Origin: Frondihabitans sp. 762G35
GTDB lineage: Bacteria > Actinomycetota > Actinomycetes > Actinomycetales > Microbacteriaceae
Assembly: GCF_002074055.1 (NCBI RefSeq)
Contig: NZ_CP014619.1
Span: 1,798,001-1,862,000, forward strand
Direction of reading: 5' to 3'
Length of the DNA: 64,000 bases
Shown: positions 10,615 through 21,400 of the stretch, piece by piece
How the letters are laid out: every line of letters begins with the position of its first letter
Position numbering within the stretch: the first letter of the stretch is position 1
Notes under the pieces: model-generated
What the model saw: only the letters and a program-made list of their open reading frames with translations
Told to the model about the DNA's origin: nothing
Database searches by the model: none
Made by a program: the position numbers and the translations under genes

Positions 10615-10667
10615 CACCACCGCCTCGCTGCGGCGCGCAGACACGTCGGGAGGACGCGGCTCCCGCC

Positions 10668-11549
10668 TCACCGTCGCTCCTGCGCACCGGGATCGGCTCG
10701 GGAAGCCGGTACGGCGACCGGCACCGAGTACGCCTCGGCGTGGATCCGGGGCTCGACGGCCACCCAGCCGCCGCGTGCCTGGCCGACCGATCGGGCGAGT
10801 GCCGAGCCGTCCGGCCCGATCCAGAGTTGTGCGGCGGGACCCCTTCCGGCGCCGCCGCTGCCTTCGACGGGCCCGCCCGCGACCAGTCGGCAGTCGATCG
10901 GGCGCCCCCGCCAGGGGACCCGCACGACGAGGGCGAGAGTGCCGTCGGCCGTCTCGTGCTCGATCAGGACGGCCCCGGGCACCCGTCGCGCGAGGTCCGC
11001 CGCGAGTCCTCGTGCCAGCCGACGGGCGAGCCGGGGCGGGGCGGAGACGAGGACGCCCCCGGAGGCCGGGACGAGGAGAGGGGCCCGATCGACGACGGGC
11101 CGGCGGTCGGCGTCGGCCCGGGGCTCCTGCGTGGCCGAGGGGCCAGGAGGGACGACCTCGATCGCCGAGACGACGCTCCCCCGCCCGAGCTCGAGGAACG
11201 GCCCGGAGTCGTCGCCCGGAGGCGGACCGGACGAGGAGGACCGGACGAGCTCGGCTCGCTCCCGGTCGAGGAGACGACGCAGGTCGACCGCGAAGGAGTC
11301 GCTCTCGGACTCGAACCGGCGCTCGTCGGCTCGTCGCGCGACTCGGGAGCGGATCAGCGACTCCGACCACGCGGCCGCGACGAGGACGGCGCCCGCTGCC
11401 GCCCCGACGGCGACGCCGGGTCGGAGAAGGCCGAGAGCGGCCGCCACGAGAGCCGCGACGGCCACGATGACGCCGGGAAAGGGTCGAGGGCGAGCAGGAT
11501 CCGGGGGGACCGGACGGTGGAGACGGACGCTGGGCGCGGGGCTGGGCAT
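10668..11549 (-). CDS. unrecognised membrane-anchored protein at end of kinase cluster
   Basis: A 293-residue protein of unknown family. Two adjoining hydrophobic stretches (about residues 20-58, GVIVAVAALVAAALGLL and GVAVGAAAGAVLVAAAW) probably form a hairpin in the membrane. The rest is an Arg-rich cytoplasmic region of about 230 residues with no motif recognised. The ATG is chosen because the hydrophobic segments begin just after it; no strong ribosome site is seen. It is the last gene of the long minus-strand cluster that starts with the Ser/Thr kinase, 109 nt after the zinc-ribbon/FHA gene. Confidence 0.7.
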   Translation of the reverse strand: MPSPAPSVRLHRPVPPDPARPRPFPGVIVAVAALVAAALGLLRPGVAVGAAAGAVLVAAAWSESLIRSRVARRADERRFESESDSFAVDLRRLLDRERAELVRSSSSGPPPGDDSGPFLELGRGSVVSAIEVVPPGPSATQEPRADADRRPVVDRAPLLVPASGGVLVSAPPRLARRLARGLAADLARRVPGAVLIEHETADGTLALVVRVPWRGRPIDCRLVAGGPVEGSGGAGRGPAAQLWIGPDGSALARSVGQARGGWVAVEPRIHAEAYSVPVAVPASRADPGAQERR

Positions 11550-11658
11550 GGAACGAGCAAAGCGTTTCCGCCGCTCAGACGGCGGGGCACGCGTCGATCT
11601 GTGGAGAACCCCGATTCCGTCGGATCCCTGTGGAGGACGCCTACACGGCCGGCGACCG

Positions 11659-13527
11659 TCAGTGCACGATGAAGAACTGCTCGCCGATGTCGACGCGGGA
11701 GCCCCTGACGACCCGGACCCGCTTGCCGGGCTCGCACGGTCGTGCCTCGCTCGACGGCTCTCGGACGACCGAGCCGTTGCCCGACCATCGGTCGGAGACC
11801 CAGAGCGCGCCGTCCTCCTGCCCGAACTCGAGGTGCGTCTTCGACACCGACTTGCCCGGGTCGACGATCCGCACGAGCAGGTCGATGGCCTCACCCGGTT
11901 GCGGTGTCGGGGCGCGCCCGACGAGGCCGCTCCCCTGCACCGTGAAGCTCTCCCCGGTGCTGAACTGCAGCACGAACGGCTCACCCAGCGGCTGGCGTCG
12001 GACGATGCGCGTCTTCTCGACGTCGTCCTCACCCGATCCGACCAGCCACGGCGCGGCCGACCGGGGCGACTCCGGAGCCTTCGGCACCGGGGCCAGGACG
12101 GGCTCGGCGGTCTGCGACGGGGCGGCCACGGGTGTCGCGGCGAGCGGGGCGGGAACGGGGACGGACGGGGTCGCTCGCGGTGCGACGGGCACCTCGTCGA
12201 CGCTCAGCGGCGGCGGGCCGGGTTCGGGGTCCGGCGCGGACGCCGGAAGCGGTCCGCCCGGGATCGGCGGGATCTCGGCACCCGTCGGCGTCGACGGGGA
12301 CGGCGAGGCCGTCGGTCCCGGTGCGGCGGTCGGGGACGGGAAGCCGGCGGCGGGCGTCGACCAGAGCTGCGGCGCGGCGTCCTGACCGCGACGGCCGAAC
12401 AGCCGACGCTTCTTGGCCTGCGGAGCCGCCGGAGGCGCGCTCTCCGGGGCCGGCGCCGGCTCATCGGCCCGGGGCGCGTCGTTCGCGGGGGCTCCGGTCG
12501 AGGGCTCGGCGTTCGCAGGCGCGGCCGGGCGACCCGGCGACTCCCGCGGTGATGCGGCGCTCGTCGGCGCGGGATCGGTGATGATCGGAGTGATCGGTCC
12601 GGTGAAGGACTGCGCGACCGAAGCCCGGACGGCGCCGCATTCGCCGCAGAAGATGTCGTCCTCGTGCAGCGGCGCGCCGCAGTTCGTGCAGTGCAGCCGG
12701 CCGTCGACGAGTTCCGAGGCCGGTGCGACGAGGGGCGCGATGACGTTGGTGTCGCCGGGGCGCGGGGCCTCGACGGGTCGGACGTCCTCCGTGCGGTCCG
12801 GCTGGTCCGACTCGTCGACGATCGGCGCCGGGGCGTCCCGCGGAGTGTCGAGCGGGCTCTCTCCGTGCGCGGCCGACGACTCCGCGTCGGCCCCGGCGTC
12901 GGCCTCGGTGTCCGTCACGGGCGTCAGCGATGCCGTCCAGAGGGGAGCGGACGTCGGCCTGCCCGACGGCGCGTCGACGCCGTCCGGGCGCCGGAGGGGT
13001 GCCGGTCGGGCCGGCTCGGTGGGGGCAGGAGCCCCGGCCCCGGCATCGGGTTCCGTCACCTCGTGACGCGCGGCGGTCCGTGCGCCGGACTCGTCGTCAG
13101 CCGTCGGCTGAGAAGAGGGCGGGGCCGACGAGACGTCGGCGGGCTGCTCCGGCTGTGGGTGCGTGAGATCCATCGGCTGTGAGGGAGACGGCTCCGCGGG
13201 CGACGGCGCTGAGGGAGACAGCTGTGAGGGCGACGGCTCCGCGGGCGACGGCTCCTCCGGGGCGGCGAGCGGGGCGACCTCGTCGACGCCGGCATCGTCC
13301 GGGTCGCGATCGCCGACCCACCACGGCGTACCCGCCGGAACGGCCGCGGCAGGAGGCTCCTGCAGCTGCCACGCGGGAATCGACTCGGGGGCCTCGCCCT
13401 CCGCGACGTCGGCCTCGCTGCCACGGCGTCGGAACGCCGCCCAGTCGGCGCCGGTGATGGACCGCCCGCACTGACCGCAGAACATGGCTCCGTCGGGAAG
13501 GGGACTCGAGCAGGTGGGGCAGTGCAT
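11659..13527 (-). CDS. double zinc-ribbon and FHA-domain protein
   Basis: A 622-residue protein. It opens with a zinc ribbon (CPTC...CGQCG, residues 3-23) and has a second one near residue 280 (CTNC...CGECG). These are separated by long Pro/Ser/Glu-rich, probably disordered stretches. A C-terminal FHA domain (about 520-622) keeps the phosphothreonine-binding residues: GR, S-x-T-H and N-G. It is likely a reader or scaffold for the kinase at 24284-25717 in the same cluster. ATG at 13527 lies 16 nt after the transglutaminase-like gene and uses a GAGGA site there; a longer in-frame start overlaps that gene. Confidence 0.85.
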   Translation of the reverse strand: MHCPTCSSPLPDGAMFCGQCGRSITGADWAAFRRRGSEADVAEGEAPESIPAWQLQEPPAAAVPAGTPWWVGDRDPDDAGVDEVAPLAAPEEPSPAEPSPSQLSPSAPSPAEPSPSQPMDLTHPQPEQPADVSSAPPSSQPTADDESGARTAARHEVTEPDAGAGAPAPTEPARPAPLRRPDGVDAPSGRPTSAPLWTASLTPVTDTEADAGADAESSAAHGESPLDTPRDAPAPIVDESDQPDRTEDVRPVEAPRPGDTNVIAPLVAPASELVDGRLHCTNCGAPLHEDDIFCGECGAVRASVAQSFTGPITPIITDPAPTSAASPRESPGRPAAPANAEPSTGAPANDAPRADEPAPAPESAPPAAPQAKKRRLFGRRGQDAAPQLWSTPAAGFPSPTAAPGPTASPSPSTPTGAEIPPIPGGPLPASAPDPEPGPPPLSVDEVPVAPRATPSVPVPAPLAATPVAAPSQTAEPVLAPVPKAPESPRSAAPWLVGSGEDDVEKTRIVRRQPLGEPFVLQFSTGESFTVQGSGLVGRAPTPQPGEAIDLLVRIVDPGKSVSKTHLEFGQEDGALWVSDRWSGNGSVVREPSSEARPCEPGKRVRVVRGSRVDIGEQFFIVH

Positions 13528-13543
13528 GGGTGGTGATGATCCT

Positions 13544-15955
13544 CTAACGCTTGGATGCTTTCCGGCCATGGTAGCGACGCAGGGAGCGGGTGGAGACGGC
13601 GGCCTTGAATCGCTCCCACCTCGTCAGACGCGAATCGAGCTGGACGCGCATCTCGCCGACGGCCTTCCAGACGCGATCCGCGTCGGCCGGGTCGGCCTCG
13701 TCGGGAGAGAAGACGGAGCGGTCGACGACCCGGGCGAGGACGGCCGGGCGCCGTCCGCCGACGGCTGCCGCGACCTCCGAGCGCGTCGCGGACGCGGGCG
13801 TGTCGATGCCGTGGTCGACGACGGCGTCCTCGAACTCCCGCCACCCGGAGGTCACCCGGCGGACCGGGTCGCGATCGCGCCTCCGACGCAGCCGGCGCCG
13901 GGCCTTCACCGCGACCACCGTCAGGAACGGCGCCATGGCGATTCCGGCCACGAGCAGCACCCACGCGGCGATGCGGACGACCCCGAGGAGCACCCCGAGC
14001 CACGCCGGCTGCTCCGCCGGGTTGTCCTGCTTGCTCTGCGGCTGCGTCTGGTCGACCTGGGGATCCTGCTGCTGCTGGGGCGGCGGGATGACCGACCGGG
14101 GCCGCGAGACCTGATTGGGGTCCTGCTTCGTCTGGTCGGGGATCGCCCGGGGTGCGGGGTTCGGGTCGAGCGTCACCCAGCCGAACTGGGCGGTGTCGAC
14201 CTCGATCAGGCTCGTGATGTCGGAGCCGCGGAACGTCGTGCTCCCCCCGGTCGACGACTCGGAGCGGAAGCCGAGCACGACGCGGGCGGGGAAGCCGAGC
14301 TGGTCGGCCATCAGGGCCGCGGCCGCCGAGTACTGCTCGGCGTCGCCGACCATGAGCTTGTCGGTGAAGAGCTGGGCGAGCCGGTCGGATCCGTGCCCGG
14401 AACGGCTGACCGGCTCTCCCGAGGAGACCCCGTGGCTGATGTAGCCGTTCTTCCGGAGGCCGTCGAGCGCCGCTTGGAGGCGCGCGCCCTGGCCGTCGAC
14501 GCCGTCGACGTAGGACTCCAAGGCGGTCTTGAGCGACGTCGGGACGGCGGACGGCGTCGGGACCGACCGGTCGCCCGGAGTCAGCGCGGCGAGTTGCTCG
14601 CTGGTCGGCTGCGTGGGAGCGACGGTGGTCAGACGGTAGTCGACCCCCTGCCCCACTCCCCCGACGACGGCGGCGGTGCCCGTGCTGTCGTTGTAGAAGA
14701 ACGCGTCACGCAGGCTCGCGGCGTCCGCTCCGGAGAAGTCGACGGTCTCGAGCTGTCCGACCGTCGGCAGCCAGACGCCCGAGTAGCCGTCGACCCGGAC
14801 GCCGACCGTCTGCTGCCGACCCGTCACCTTCGACTGGTCGAACGAGGTCGGGACGCGCGTGAAGGTCCCCGAGGCGGTCGAGGTGCGGTCGCTGCCGACC
14901 GAGAAGGTCACACCGTCGTAGGTGTCGAGGGTCGCGATCCGGACGAACTGCCCGGGCGCGAGCCCCGTCACCGTCAGCTGGGCGGAGTCGACCGCCGGTT
15001 GCTGCTCGTAGGCCCGGAAGCCGCTGAGCGGGCTCAGGTAGTCGCGGGGGTCGAAGGGCTTGATGACGGCCGTCCGCGCGACCCAGCGCGCACCCTGCGG
15101 CGCCAGCACCGACGCCGCACCGACACCGAGGGCACCGGCGACGAGGAGCGTCACGAGGGTCCCGCCCACGGCCCGCCGGGCGACAGCGCGATTGCCGGAC
15201 CGGTGGACGACGACCGCTTCGGCCGCGCGCGAGGCACCCACCGCGACCGGGATCGCTCCGGCCCGGGATCCGAGAGCCGTCTGCCGGGTCAGCCGCTCGA
15301 GAGCGAGTCGCCGCCGGCGGAGGCGGAAGAGCACGAGCCAGAGGACGCTGAGGGCGAGCAGCAGGAGCCCCGTCACCAGCGGCAGCACGGGCTCGCTGGG
15401 GCCGAGCACGATCCCGGCGACGAAGACGACGACCGGCACGACGAGGGCGACCTCGGGTCGCCGCGACCGCAGGGCGACCGACAGGCCGACCACGCCGCCG
15501 ACGAGGAGGAGCACGAACACGGGGACGAGGAGAGCCTGGTAGGCGCCGACGGGCAGCGTGATCGTCACGAGCTGCTTCCAGGCTAGCGCGACGCCGGCCA
15601 CGAGCTCGCGGAGTCCGCCGATCGTCGGCAGGAAGCCGAAGAGCGCCTGGCTCGGCACGGCCAGCCCGACGCCGAACACCCCGAACGCGACGACGACGAG
15701 CAGCAGGATCCAGAGGCTCGACAACCGCAGGAACACCCCCGCCAGCGAGATCACCGCGGCGAGGGCCAGCGTGACTCCGACGAGGACGAGGAATTCGGCG
15801 CTCCGGTAGACCGGCCAGAACGGCACGACGGCGGCCGCGAGGATCGCCACGAAGAAGAGGGTCTGGCCGACGGCCGCGGCCACGGTGAGCCGGCTCCTGG
15901 TCGATCGCGGCCGGAGCGGCGCGGACGGCCTCGCCGACGCGGACACGGCGCTCAC
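13544..15955 (-). CDS. TgpA-like transglutaminase-fold membrane protein, catalytic residues lost
   Basis: An 803-residue protein: about five or more N-terminal membrane helices (residues 30-220), an extracellular DUF3488/transglutaminase-like region, a Q/P-rich linker, another membrane helix near 640-665 and a cytoplasmic tail. In active homologues the core reads G-x-C-E-[HQ]-[YF] and later D-A-H-A-W. Here the same places read GDAEQYSAAAALMA and SDITSLIEV, so the nucleophilic Cys is Ala (codon GCC) and the His is gone. The fold remains but transglutaminase or protease activity is not expected. The GTG start overlaps the DUF58 stop as GTGA. Confidence 0.88.
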   Translation of the reverse strand: MSAVSASARPSAPLRPRSTRSRLTVAAAVGQTLFFVAILAAAVVPFWPVYRSAEFLVLVGVTLALAAVISLAGVFLRLSSLWILLLVVVAFGVFGVGLAVPSQALFGFLPTIGGLRELVAGVALAWKQLVTITLPVGAYQALLVPVFVLLLVGGVVGLSVALRSRRPEVALVVPVVVFVAGIVLGPSEPVLPLVTGLLLLALSVLWLVLFRLRRRRLALERLTRQTALGSRAGAIPVAVGASRAAEAVVVHRSGNRAVARRAVGGTLVTLLVAGALGVGAASVLAPQGARWVARTAVIKPFDPRDYLSPLSGFRAYEQQPAVDSAQLTVTGLAPGQFVRIATLDTYDGVTFSVGSDRTSTASGTFTRVPTSFDQSKVTGRQQTVGVRVDGYSGVWLPTVGQLETVDFSGADAASLRDAFFYNDSTGTAAVVGGVGQGVDYRLTTVAPTQPTSEQLAALTPGDRSVPTPSAVPTSLKTALESYVDGVDGQGARLQAALDGLRKNGYISHGVSSGEPVSRSGHGSDRLAQLFTDKLMVGDAEQYSAAAALMADQLGFPARVVLGFRSESSTGGSTTFRGSDITSLIEVDTAQFGWVTLDPNPAPRAIPDQTKQDPNQVSRPRSVIPPPQQQQDPQVDQTQPQSKQDNPAEQPAWLGVLLGVVRIAAWVLLVAGIAMAPFLTVVAVKARRRLRRRRDRDPVRRVTSGWREFEDAVVDHGIDTPASATRSEVAAAVGGRRPAVLARVVDRSVFSPDEADPADADRVWKAVGEMRVQLDSRLTRWERFKAAVSTRSLRRYHGRKASKR

Positions 15956-17451
15956 GCGGACACCGCCTTGGCCATCGACTTCTGGAGGTCCTCGAGATAG
16001 CCGACCGTCAGGACCGTCATGCCCGCGATCCGCACCATGCCCGGCACGACCTCGGGGTCGCACACGATGGCCACCGCCTCGACACCGGGCGGGAAGGCGG
16101 CCGCGGCCGCACGGAGCTCCGTGATGGTGGTCGTCGAGCCGACGACGAGGAACGCCACGGAGATGCCGCCGACCTCGTCGCCGGTCACCCGGGCGACGTC
16201 GGTGATGCGGAGCGCCGACTCGTCGAAGGTCACGACGGCGAGCTCGTCGAGGAGCCGCGTCCGCGTCAGCGTGCCGAGGGACTTCACCGCGAGCGTCTTG
16301 CGCTTGGCGAACTCCGGGGTGCGCTCGCTCACCACCACGCTCACCTCGCGGGCGTCGCGGATGGCACGGACGCCGAGCGAGGCCGCGACGCTGACCGCGA
16401 GCTCGAACTCGTCCTCGGTCGCGAAGTCGGCGTTGGCCAGGCTGAGGGCGATGACGATGTGGCTCCGACGGGTCTCCTCGAACTGGCGGACCATGTACGA
16501 CCCGGCTCGCGCCGAGGACTTCCAATGGATGTGGCGCCGATCGTCGCCCGGCACGTACTCCCGGAGAGCGTGGAACGAGATGTCGCTCGCCGACAGATCG
16601 CGCGTCGGGTTGCCCTCGAGATCGCGGATGAGACCGGTGCTGGTCGAGGGGATGCCGATCGTGCGGGGATGGACGAAGAGCTCCACCACGCCGGTCCAGT
16701 CGAGCTCGCGGCGGACGAGCCCGATCGGGTCGCCGCGGACGGTCCGGACCGGACCGACGGGGATCACGCCGCGCCGAGCCGTGGGAACGACGAAGGACTC
16801 CTCGACCGTGTCGCCCGCCCGGAGACCCGGCAGCGTGATCTCGGCCAGACCGCGCCCGATCGGGATCTCCACGGTCACGCCGAGCACCCGGCGCCGGGTC
16901 GGATTGGTCACGCGGACCTGCCCCGTCGCCTCCTCGCCGACCGCCACGCGGAGGTGAGGCAGGTCGAGGTCGATCGTGAAGGCGTTGCGGCCCACCGCGT
17001 AGAGCGCGGCCAGCAGGAGGAGGACGACGAGGGCGAAGCCGACGACGACGAACTCGACCCAGGCGAGGGCGTACCCCGCGACGAGGGCGGCCGGGGCGAG
17101 GCCGAGGGCGACCCACCCCGCCGGGGTGACGACGCTCGACGCCGCGCGCGCCCACCCGGCGACGACGGTGGCCACCGCGCGCCACAGGCGGACGGCGAGG
17201 ATCACCACGTCGGCGGTGAAACCCGTGCGCGTGCCGACGATCCGCGTGCGTGCGTTGGTGAGCCCCTCGGTGCCGGTGCCGTAGGCGGCGTCGCCCCGCG
17301 ACTCCTGCGGGTCGGCCCGCCGGGACGAGCGTGTCACGGCCCCACGCCTCTGGCTCGGCCCCGTCAGCGTCGTCGCGCGCACGCCGGGGCGCGGACGATC
17401 GTCGCCGTGCGGCGGAGACGGCGACCGGGTCGGCGGGAGGGGCGTGCTCAC
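15952..17451 (-). CDS. DUF58 membrane protein (second copy)
   Basis: A 499-residue DUF58 protein with a long charged N-terminus, two membrane helices (about 118-160), a beta-rich domain, then the DUF58 signature REYVPGDDRRHIHW (about 295-310) and a VWA-like end. It is longer and membrane-anchored, unlike the DUF58 gene at 2144-3079. The GTG start lies 7 nt after the MoxR stop, and its own stop overlaps the transglutaminase-like gene. This MoxR-DUF58-transglutaminase order is widely conserved in actinobacteria. Confidence 0.9.
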   Translation of the reverse strand: MSTPLPPTRSPSPPHGDDRPRPGVRATTLTGPSQRRGAVTRSSRRADPQESRGDAAYGTGTEGLTNARTRIVGTRTGFTADVVILAVRLWRAVATVVAGWARAASSVVTPAGWVALGLAPAALVAGYALAWVEFVVVGFALVVLLLLAALYAVGRNAFTIDLDLPHLRVAVGEEATGQVRVTNPTRRRVLGVTVEIPIGRGLAEITLPGLRAGDTVEESFVVPTARRGVIPVGPVRTVRGDPIGLVRRELDWTGVVELFVHPRTIGIPSTSTGLIRDLEGNPTRDLSASDISFHALREYVPGDDRRHIHWKSSARAGSYMVRQFEETRRSHIVIALSLANADFATEDEFELAVSVAASLGVRAIRDAREVSVVVSERTPEFAKRKTLAVKSLGTLTRTRLLDELAVVTFDESALRITDVARVTGDEVGGISVAFLVVGSTTTITELRAAAAAFPPGVEAVAIVCDPEVVPGMVRIAGMTVLTVGYLEDLQKSMAKAVSA

Positions 17452-17458
17452 GGTCGGA

Positions 17459-18430
17459 TCACGCGGAGACGCGCTCCGCAGGAGGCGCGATCTCGATCAG
17501 GAGCTGGCTCACGATGCTGGAGGGGGTCACCCCGTCGAACTCCGCCTCCGGGTCGAGGACGATGCGGTGGGCGAGCACGGGCTCGGCGAGGAGCTTGACG
17601 TCGTCGGGCGTGACGTAGTGCCGACCGGTCGACGCGGCGTACGTCTTCGCGACCCGGATGAGCGCGAGCGCCCCGCGGACGCTGACCCCCAGCCGGACCT
17701 CGGGCGCGGTGCGCGTGCCCTCGACGAGTCGGGCGACGTAGTCGGCGACGACCGGGTCGACGTGGACGGTGCGGGCGAGCCGCGCCATCTCGGTGATGAC
17801 GGCGGCCTCGACGACGGGTGAGAGGGAGCCCTCGTGGACCCGGGTCGCCGCCCCCTCCAGGATCCGCAGCGTCGCGGCGTGGTCGGGGTAGCCGATCGAC
17901 GTCTTAAGCAGGAAGCGGTCGAGCTGGGCCTCCGGAAGGCGGTACGTGCCCGCCTGCTCGATGGGGTTCTGCGTCGCGATGACCATGAACGGGGCGCCGA
18001 CGGGGTGGGAGACGCCGTCGACGGTGACGCGCGACTCCTCCATCACCTCGAGCAGGGCCGACTGCGTCTTCGGGCTGGCCCGGTTGATCTCGTCGGCGAG
18101 GACGATGTTGGCGAAGATGGGGCCCGCGTGGAACTCGAACTCGCCGGTCTTCTGATCGAAGATGCTGACGCCCGTGATGTCACCCGGCAGGAGGTCGGGC
18201 GTGAACTGGATCCGGCTGCTGCGGCCCTGCACCGTCTGCGCGACGGCGCGCGCGAGCGACGTCTTGCCGGTGCCGGGGAAGTCCTCGAGGAGGAGGTGCC
18301 CCTCGCTCAGGAGCGCGGTGAAGGAGAGCTTGATCACGAACGACTTCCCGAGGAGGACGCGGTCGACGTTGGTCACCAGGCGCGCGAAGATGTCGGCGAA
18401 CCAGGTGGCCTGCTCGGGCGTCATGCTCAT
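17459..18430 (-). CDS. MoxR-family AAA+ ATPase (second copy)
   Basis: A 323-residue MoxR ATPase. Walker A is FPGTGKTS (about 51-58), Walker B is IVLADEIN (about 112-119), and the IATQNPIEQAGTYRLPEAQ block is typical. It is clearly a paralogue of the MoxR at 3135-4193 but has a canonical GxGKT loop and lacks the 35-residue N-terminal extension. It follows the giant Ig-like gene by 19 nt and precedes the DUF58 gene by 7 nt, so it is part of the kinase operon. The expected role is ATP-driven remodelling of the cluster's membrane proteins. Confidence 0.93.
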   Translation of the reverse strand: MSMTPEQATWFADIFARLVTNVDRVLLGKSFVIKLSFTALLSEGHLLLEDFPGTGKTSLARAVAQTVQGRSSRIQFTPDLLPGDITGVSIFDQKTGEFEFHAGPIFANIVLADEINRASPKTQSALLEVMEESRVTVDGVSHPVGAPFMVIATQNPIEQAGTYRLPEAQLDRFLLKTSIGYPDHAATLRILEGAATRVHEGSLSPVVEAAVITEMARLARTVHVDPVVADYVARLVEGTRTAPEVRLGVSVRGALALIRVAKTYAASTGRHYVTPDDVKLLAEPVLAHRIVLDPEAEFDGVTPSSIVSQLLIEIAPPAERVSA

Positions 18431-18449
18431 CGTCTCGGCGTCTCTTTCG

Positions 18450-21400
18450 TCAGTTCGTCGGGGTCGAGTAGATCTTGTCGTAAGTCTGGCCGCCGTTGGC
18501 GGTGATCCGGATCAGGAGGGTCGGCGCGGCAGCGGGATCTCCGCTGTCGCCGACGCAGGTGTTGCCCGCTCCCGCCAGCGTCGGCTGCAGCAGACCGCCC
18601 TGGCACTGGAACTGCATGTTCTCGTACGCAGGGCCCTGCGGGGCGTTGAAGGTCCAGACCCCGACCTGGGGCCCGGAGACGGGATCGGGGGTGAAGGTCG
18701 CCTGAGCGACGTTCGCGCTGACCGGAACGATCGTCCGGGTGGCGGACGCGGGCCCGCAGTACGTCGTGGTCGCGTCGCGACAGCCGACGAAGGCGTAGGT
18801 CTGCGTCGTGCCGTAGACGCTCGAGTCGCCGCCCGTGAGGACGTCTCCCTCGCGGACGACCGCCCCCGGCTGACCGCCCGAGCTGAGCCGGAAGGACGCC
18901 GCCGTGCCGCTCGTGACGTCGAGACTCCCGACGACGACGTCGAAGGTCCCGCTGCCGGTGCCGCTCTCACGGAGCGAGACCGACCCGGTGGCGGCACCCG
19001 GCGCCTGCAGGCTGACGATCGAGTTCGACCGGGAGCTCGAGCAGAAGTAGCCGTTGTCGGCGTAGACGAAGTAGGTGTAGACCTGGCCGTCCTGCGCCGT
19101 TCTGTCCTGCCCGCCGGGGAGGGAGATGGCGGACGGCTTCGAGGTGGGCGAGCAGGCCGGGGCCGGCTGGTCGGCGCCCGTCGCGCGGCCGAAGCTGTAG
19201 CTGACCTGAGCGGCTCCCCCGGGGTCGGCCGCGCCGTTGGTGATCTGGACCGTGCCGTCGGTCCCGACGAGGCTCGCCGTCACCGACACCTGCCCGGGGA
19301 CGCCGACGGCCGTACCGGTCGCCGGTGCGCTCCGCGACCAGTCCGCCGCGCTCGACACCTGGGAGGCGTTGGTCGCGTAGACCTGCACCGTGTACTGGGC
19401 ACCGGGCGTGAGGCCACCGATCGTCGTCTGCGTGCCGCTCACGGTCTGGGTGCCCGGGGCTCCTGCTCCTGCGATCTCGACGACGTAGCCGCTCACGGCG
19501 GTGCCGCGAGCCGGCTGCGGGACGGTGTTCCAGGAGACGACGAGCGACCCGGGGGTGCTCGTCGACGGGGTCACCGTCACGCCCGTGGGCGCCGAGGGCA
19601 CGAAGTCGGCGCTGTAGGGCACGCTCTGCGGGCTGGACGGCGAGGTGCCGATCGCGTTGACGGCCTGCACCGAGAAGCGGTATCGCGCACCGGGGTCGAG
19701 ATCGGTCAGGGTGCAGACGGTCGAGGTGCCGCAGTCCTTCGTGTAGGTGCCCACGCTCGAGACGCCGGTCAGGCGGTAGGAGGTGATGGCCGAGTTGTTG
19801 GCCACCGGCGGCTGGTACGACAGCGTCAGCTGACCGCCGACGAAGGCGCCGGTGCGCAGGGGGGCCGCAGGAGCCTCGGGGACGTCCTGCACGGAGATCG
19901 TGACGTCTCCCCAGACCGACCGCGCCGGGTCGCCCGTGACGTCGGCCAGCTGGTATTGGAGGTTCGTGTTGAGCGGCTTCGCCGAGGCGGCGACGGACAC
20001 GGTCAGGCGGCTGTTGTCGGCGCTGGGCGTGACCCTCACCCCGGCCGGGAGCGACGAGCCGCTCAGGCCGCGGATGGCCACGACCCGGAGCGGCTGGCCG
20101 GGGAACGGGTTGGTGGCCTGATCGTTCGCGAGCACGTCGATGACCGTGGTCTCGCCGCGCTTCGCGACGGCGGAGTCGGGTGCCGCGATGGCGAGGGGCC
20201 GGGTCGAACCGACCACGGTCAGCGCGATGGTGCCGGACTGGGCCGCGGACACCGCGTCGCGGACGGTGAGCCCGAGGTTGCTCGTGAGGCCCTTCTGCGC
20301 GGACGCGTCGGCCGTCACCGTCAGCGAGCGCCCCTGAAGCGAGTAGCGGAACCCCGGGACGGAGGGGGTCGTGACGGCGTAGCGGAGCTCGCCGGCATCC
20401 TGCTGGCTGGTGTAGGTCGTCAGGCGGGAGAGGTCGAGGGTCCGGGAGTCGCCGGGCTCGAGGTCGAGGGTCGCGCCGGTGAACGAGGGCGGCTGGTTCG
20501 TGCGCGGGGTGACCTCGATCGGCAGGACGAGGGTGGCCCGATGGCCGTTCGGGTCGTTGGCCGACGTGCCGTCGGTCACCTGGAAGGAGATCGACGCCTG
20601 GCCGAAGAACAGCCGCGCCGAGGTGAACGACAGCGTCGTGGCGTTCACGACGAGATTCGCCCCGTCGGCGTGGGTCGCCCGAACGGTGCCGGAGTCGGTG
20701 AGCCGGACCCCGTTCGACCCCGTCGAGACGACGTACTTGTTGAGGTCGATGGTCAGCGTCTTCTCGCTCGACACCGTGAGGGGCGCCGCGGCCTCGTTGA
20801 TCTGCGGGAGGGCGTCGTTGAACCCGGGCACGCGGATGAACGCGTAGGCCCTGATCCGCGGGTCGTCGGGATGCGAGACCCAGAACGGGATGATCTGGCT
20901 CCGGTCGGTGACGGTGACGCGGATCCGGTGGGTGTCGGTGACGACGGCGTCGCGGCCGTAGCCGGGCTGGATGCCGAGCCCGAGCGCCGACACCGAGCCG
21001 TCGGCGAAGAACACGTTGGCGAGGACGTTCACGTCGACGGTCTTCCGGCCGAGGATGTCGGTCAGCGTCAGCACGCTGTCGTCCGCCTCGGGGTAATTGA
21101 GGGCGGAGTTCGGGTCGACCTTGACGGTGATGAAGTTCGAGCTGCTGCCGCCCACGTCGTTGGCGACCGTGTAGACGAGGCCGTAGGTCTTCGGCGTGCG
21201 GGGCGGTGTCACGCGGACGATGCCGCCCGGCAGGATCGTCGCCCGGACGTCGCTGTCGTTGGCTCGCACGCCCGTGATGTGGAGCGCGCCGCCGTCCGGG
21301 TCGGAGTCGTTCGCGAGGACGCGGACGAGGATGCTGCCTCCGGGCCGCATGGTGACGGCGTCCGGCACGGCGATCGGGTTGCGGCTCCCCTGAGCCCTGC

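Noticed and set aside
15956-17185. N-terminal extension of the transglutaminase-like frame to 1213 codons
   Set aside because: The extra part lies inside the DUF58 gene and is low-complexity Arg-rich. The GTG at 15955 overlaps the DUF58 stop and begins just before the membrane helices.
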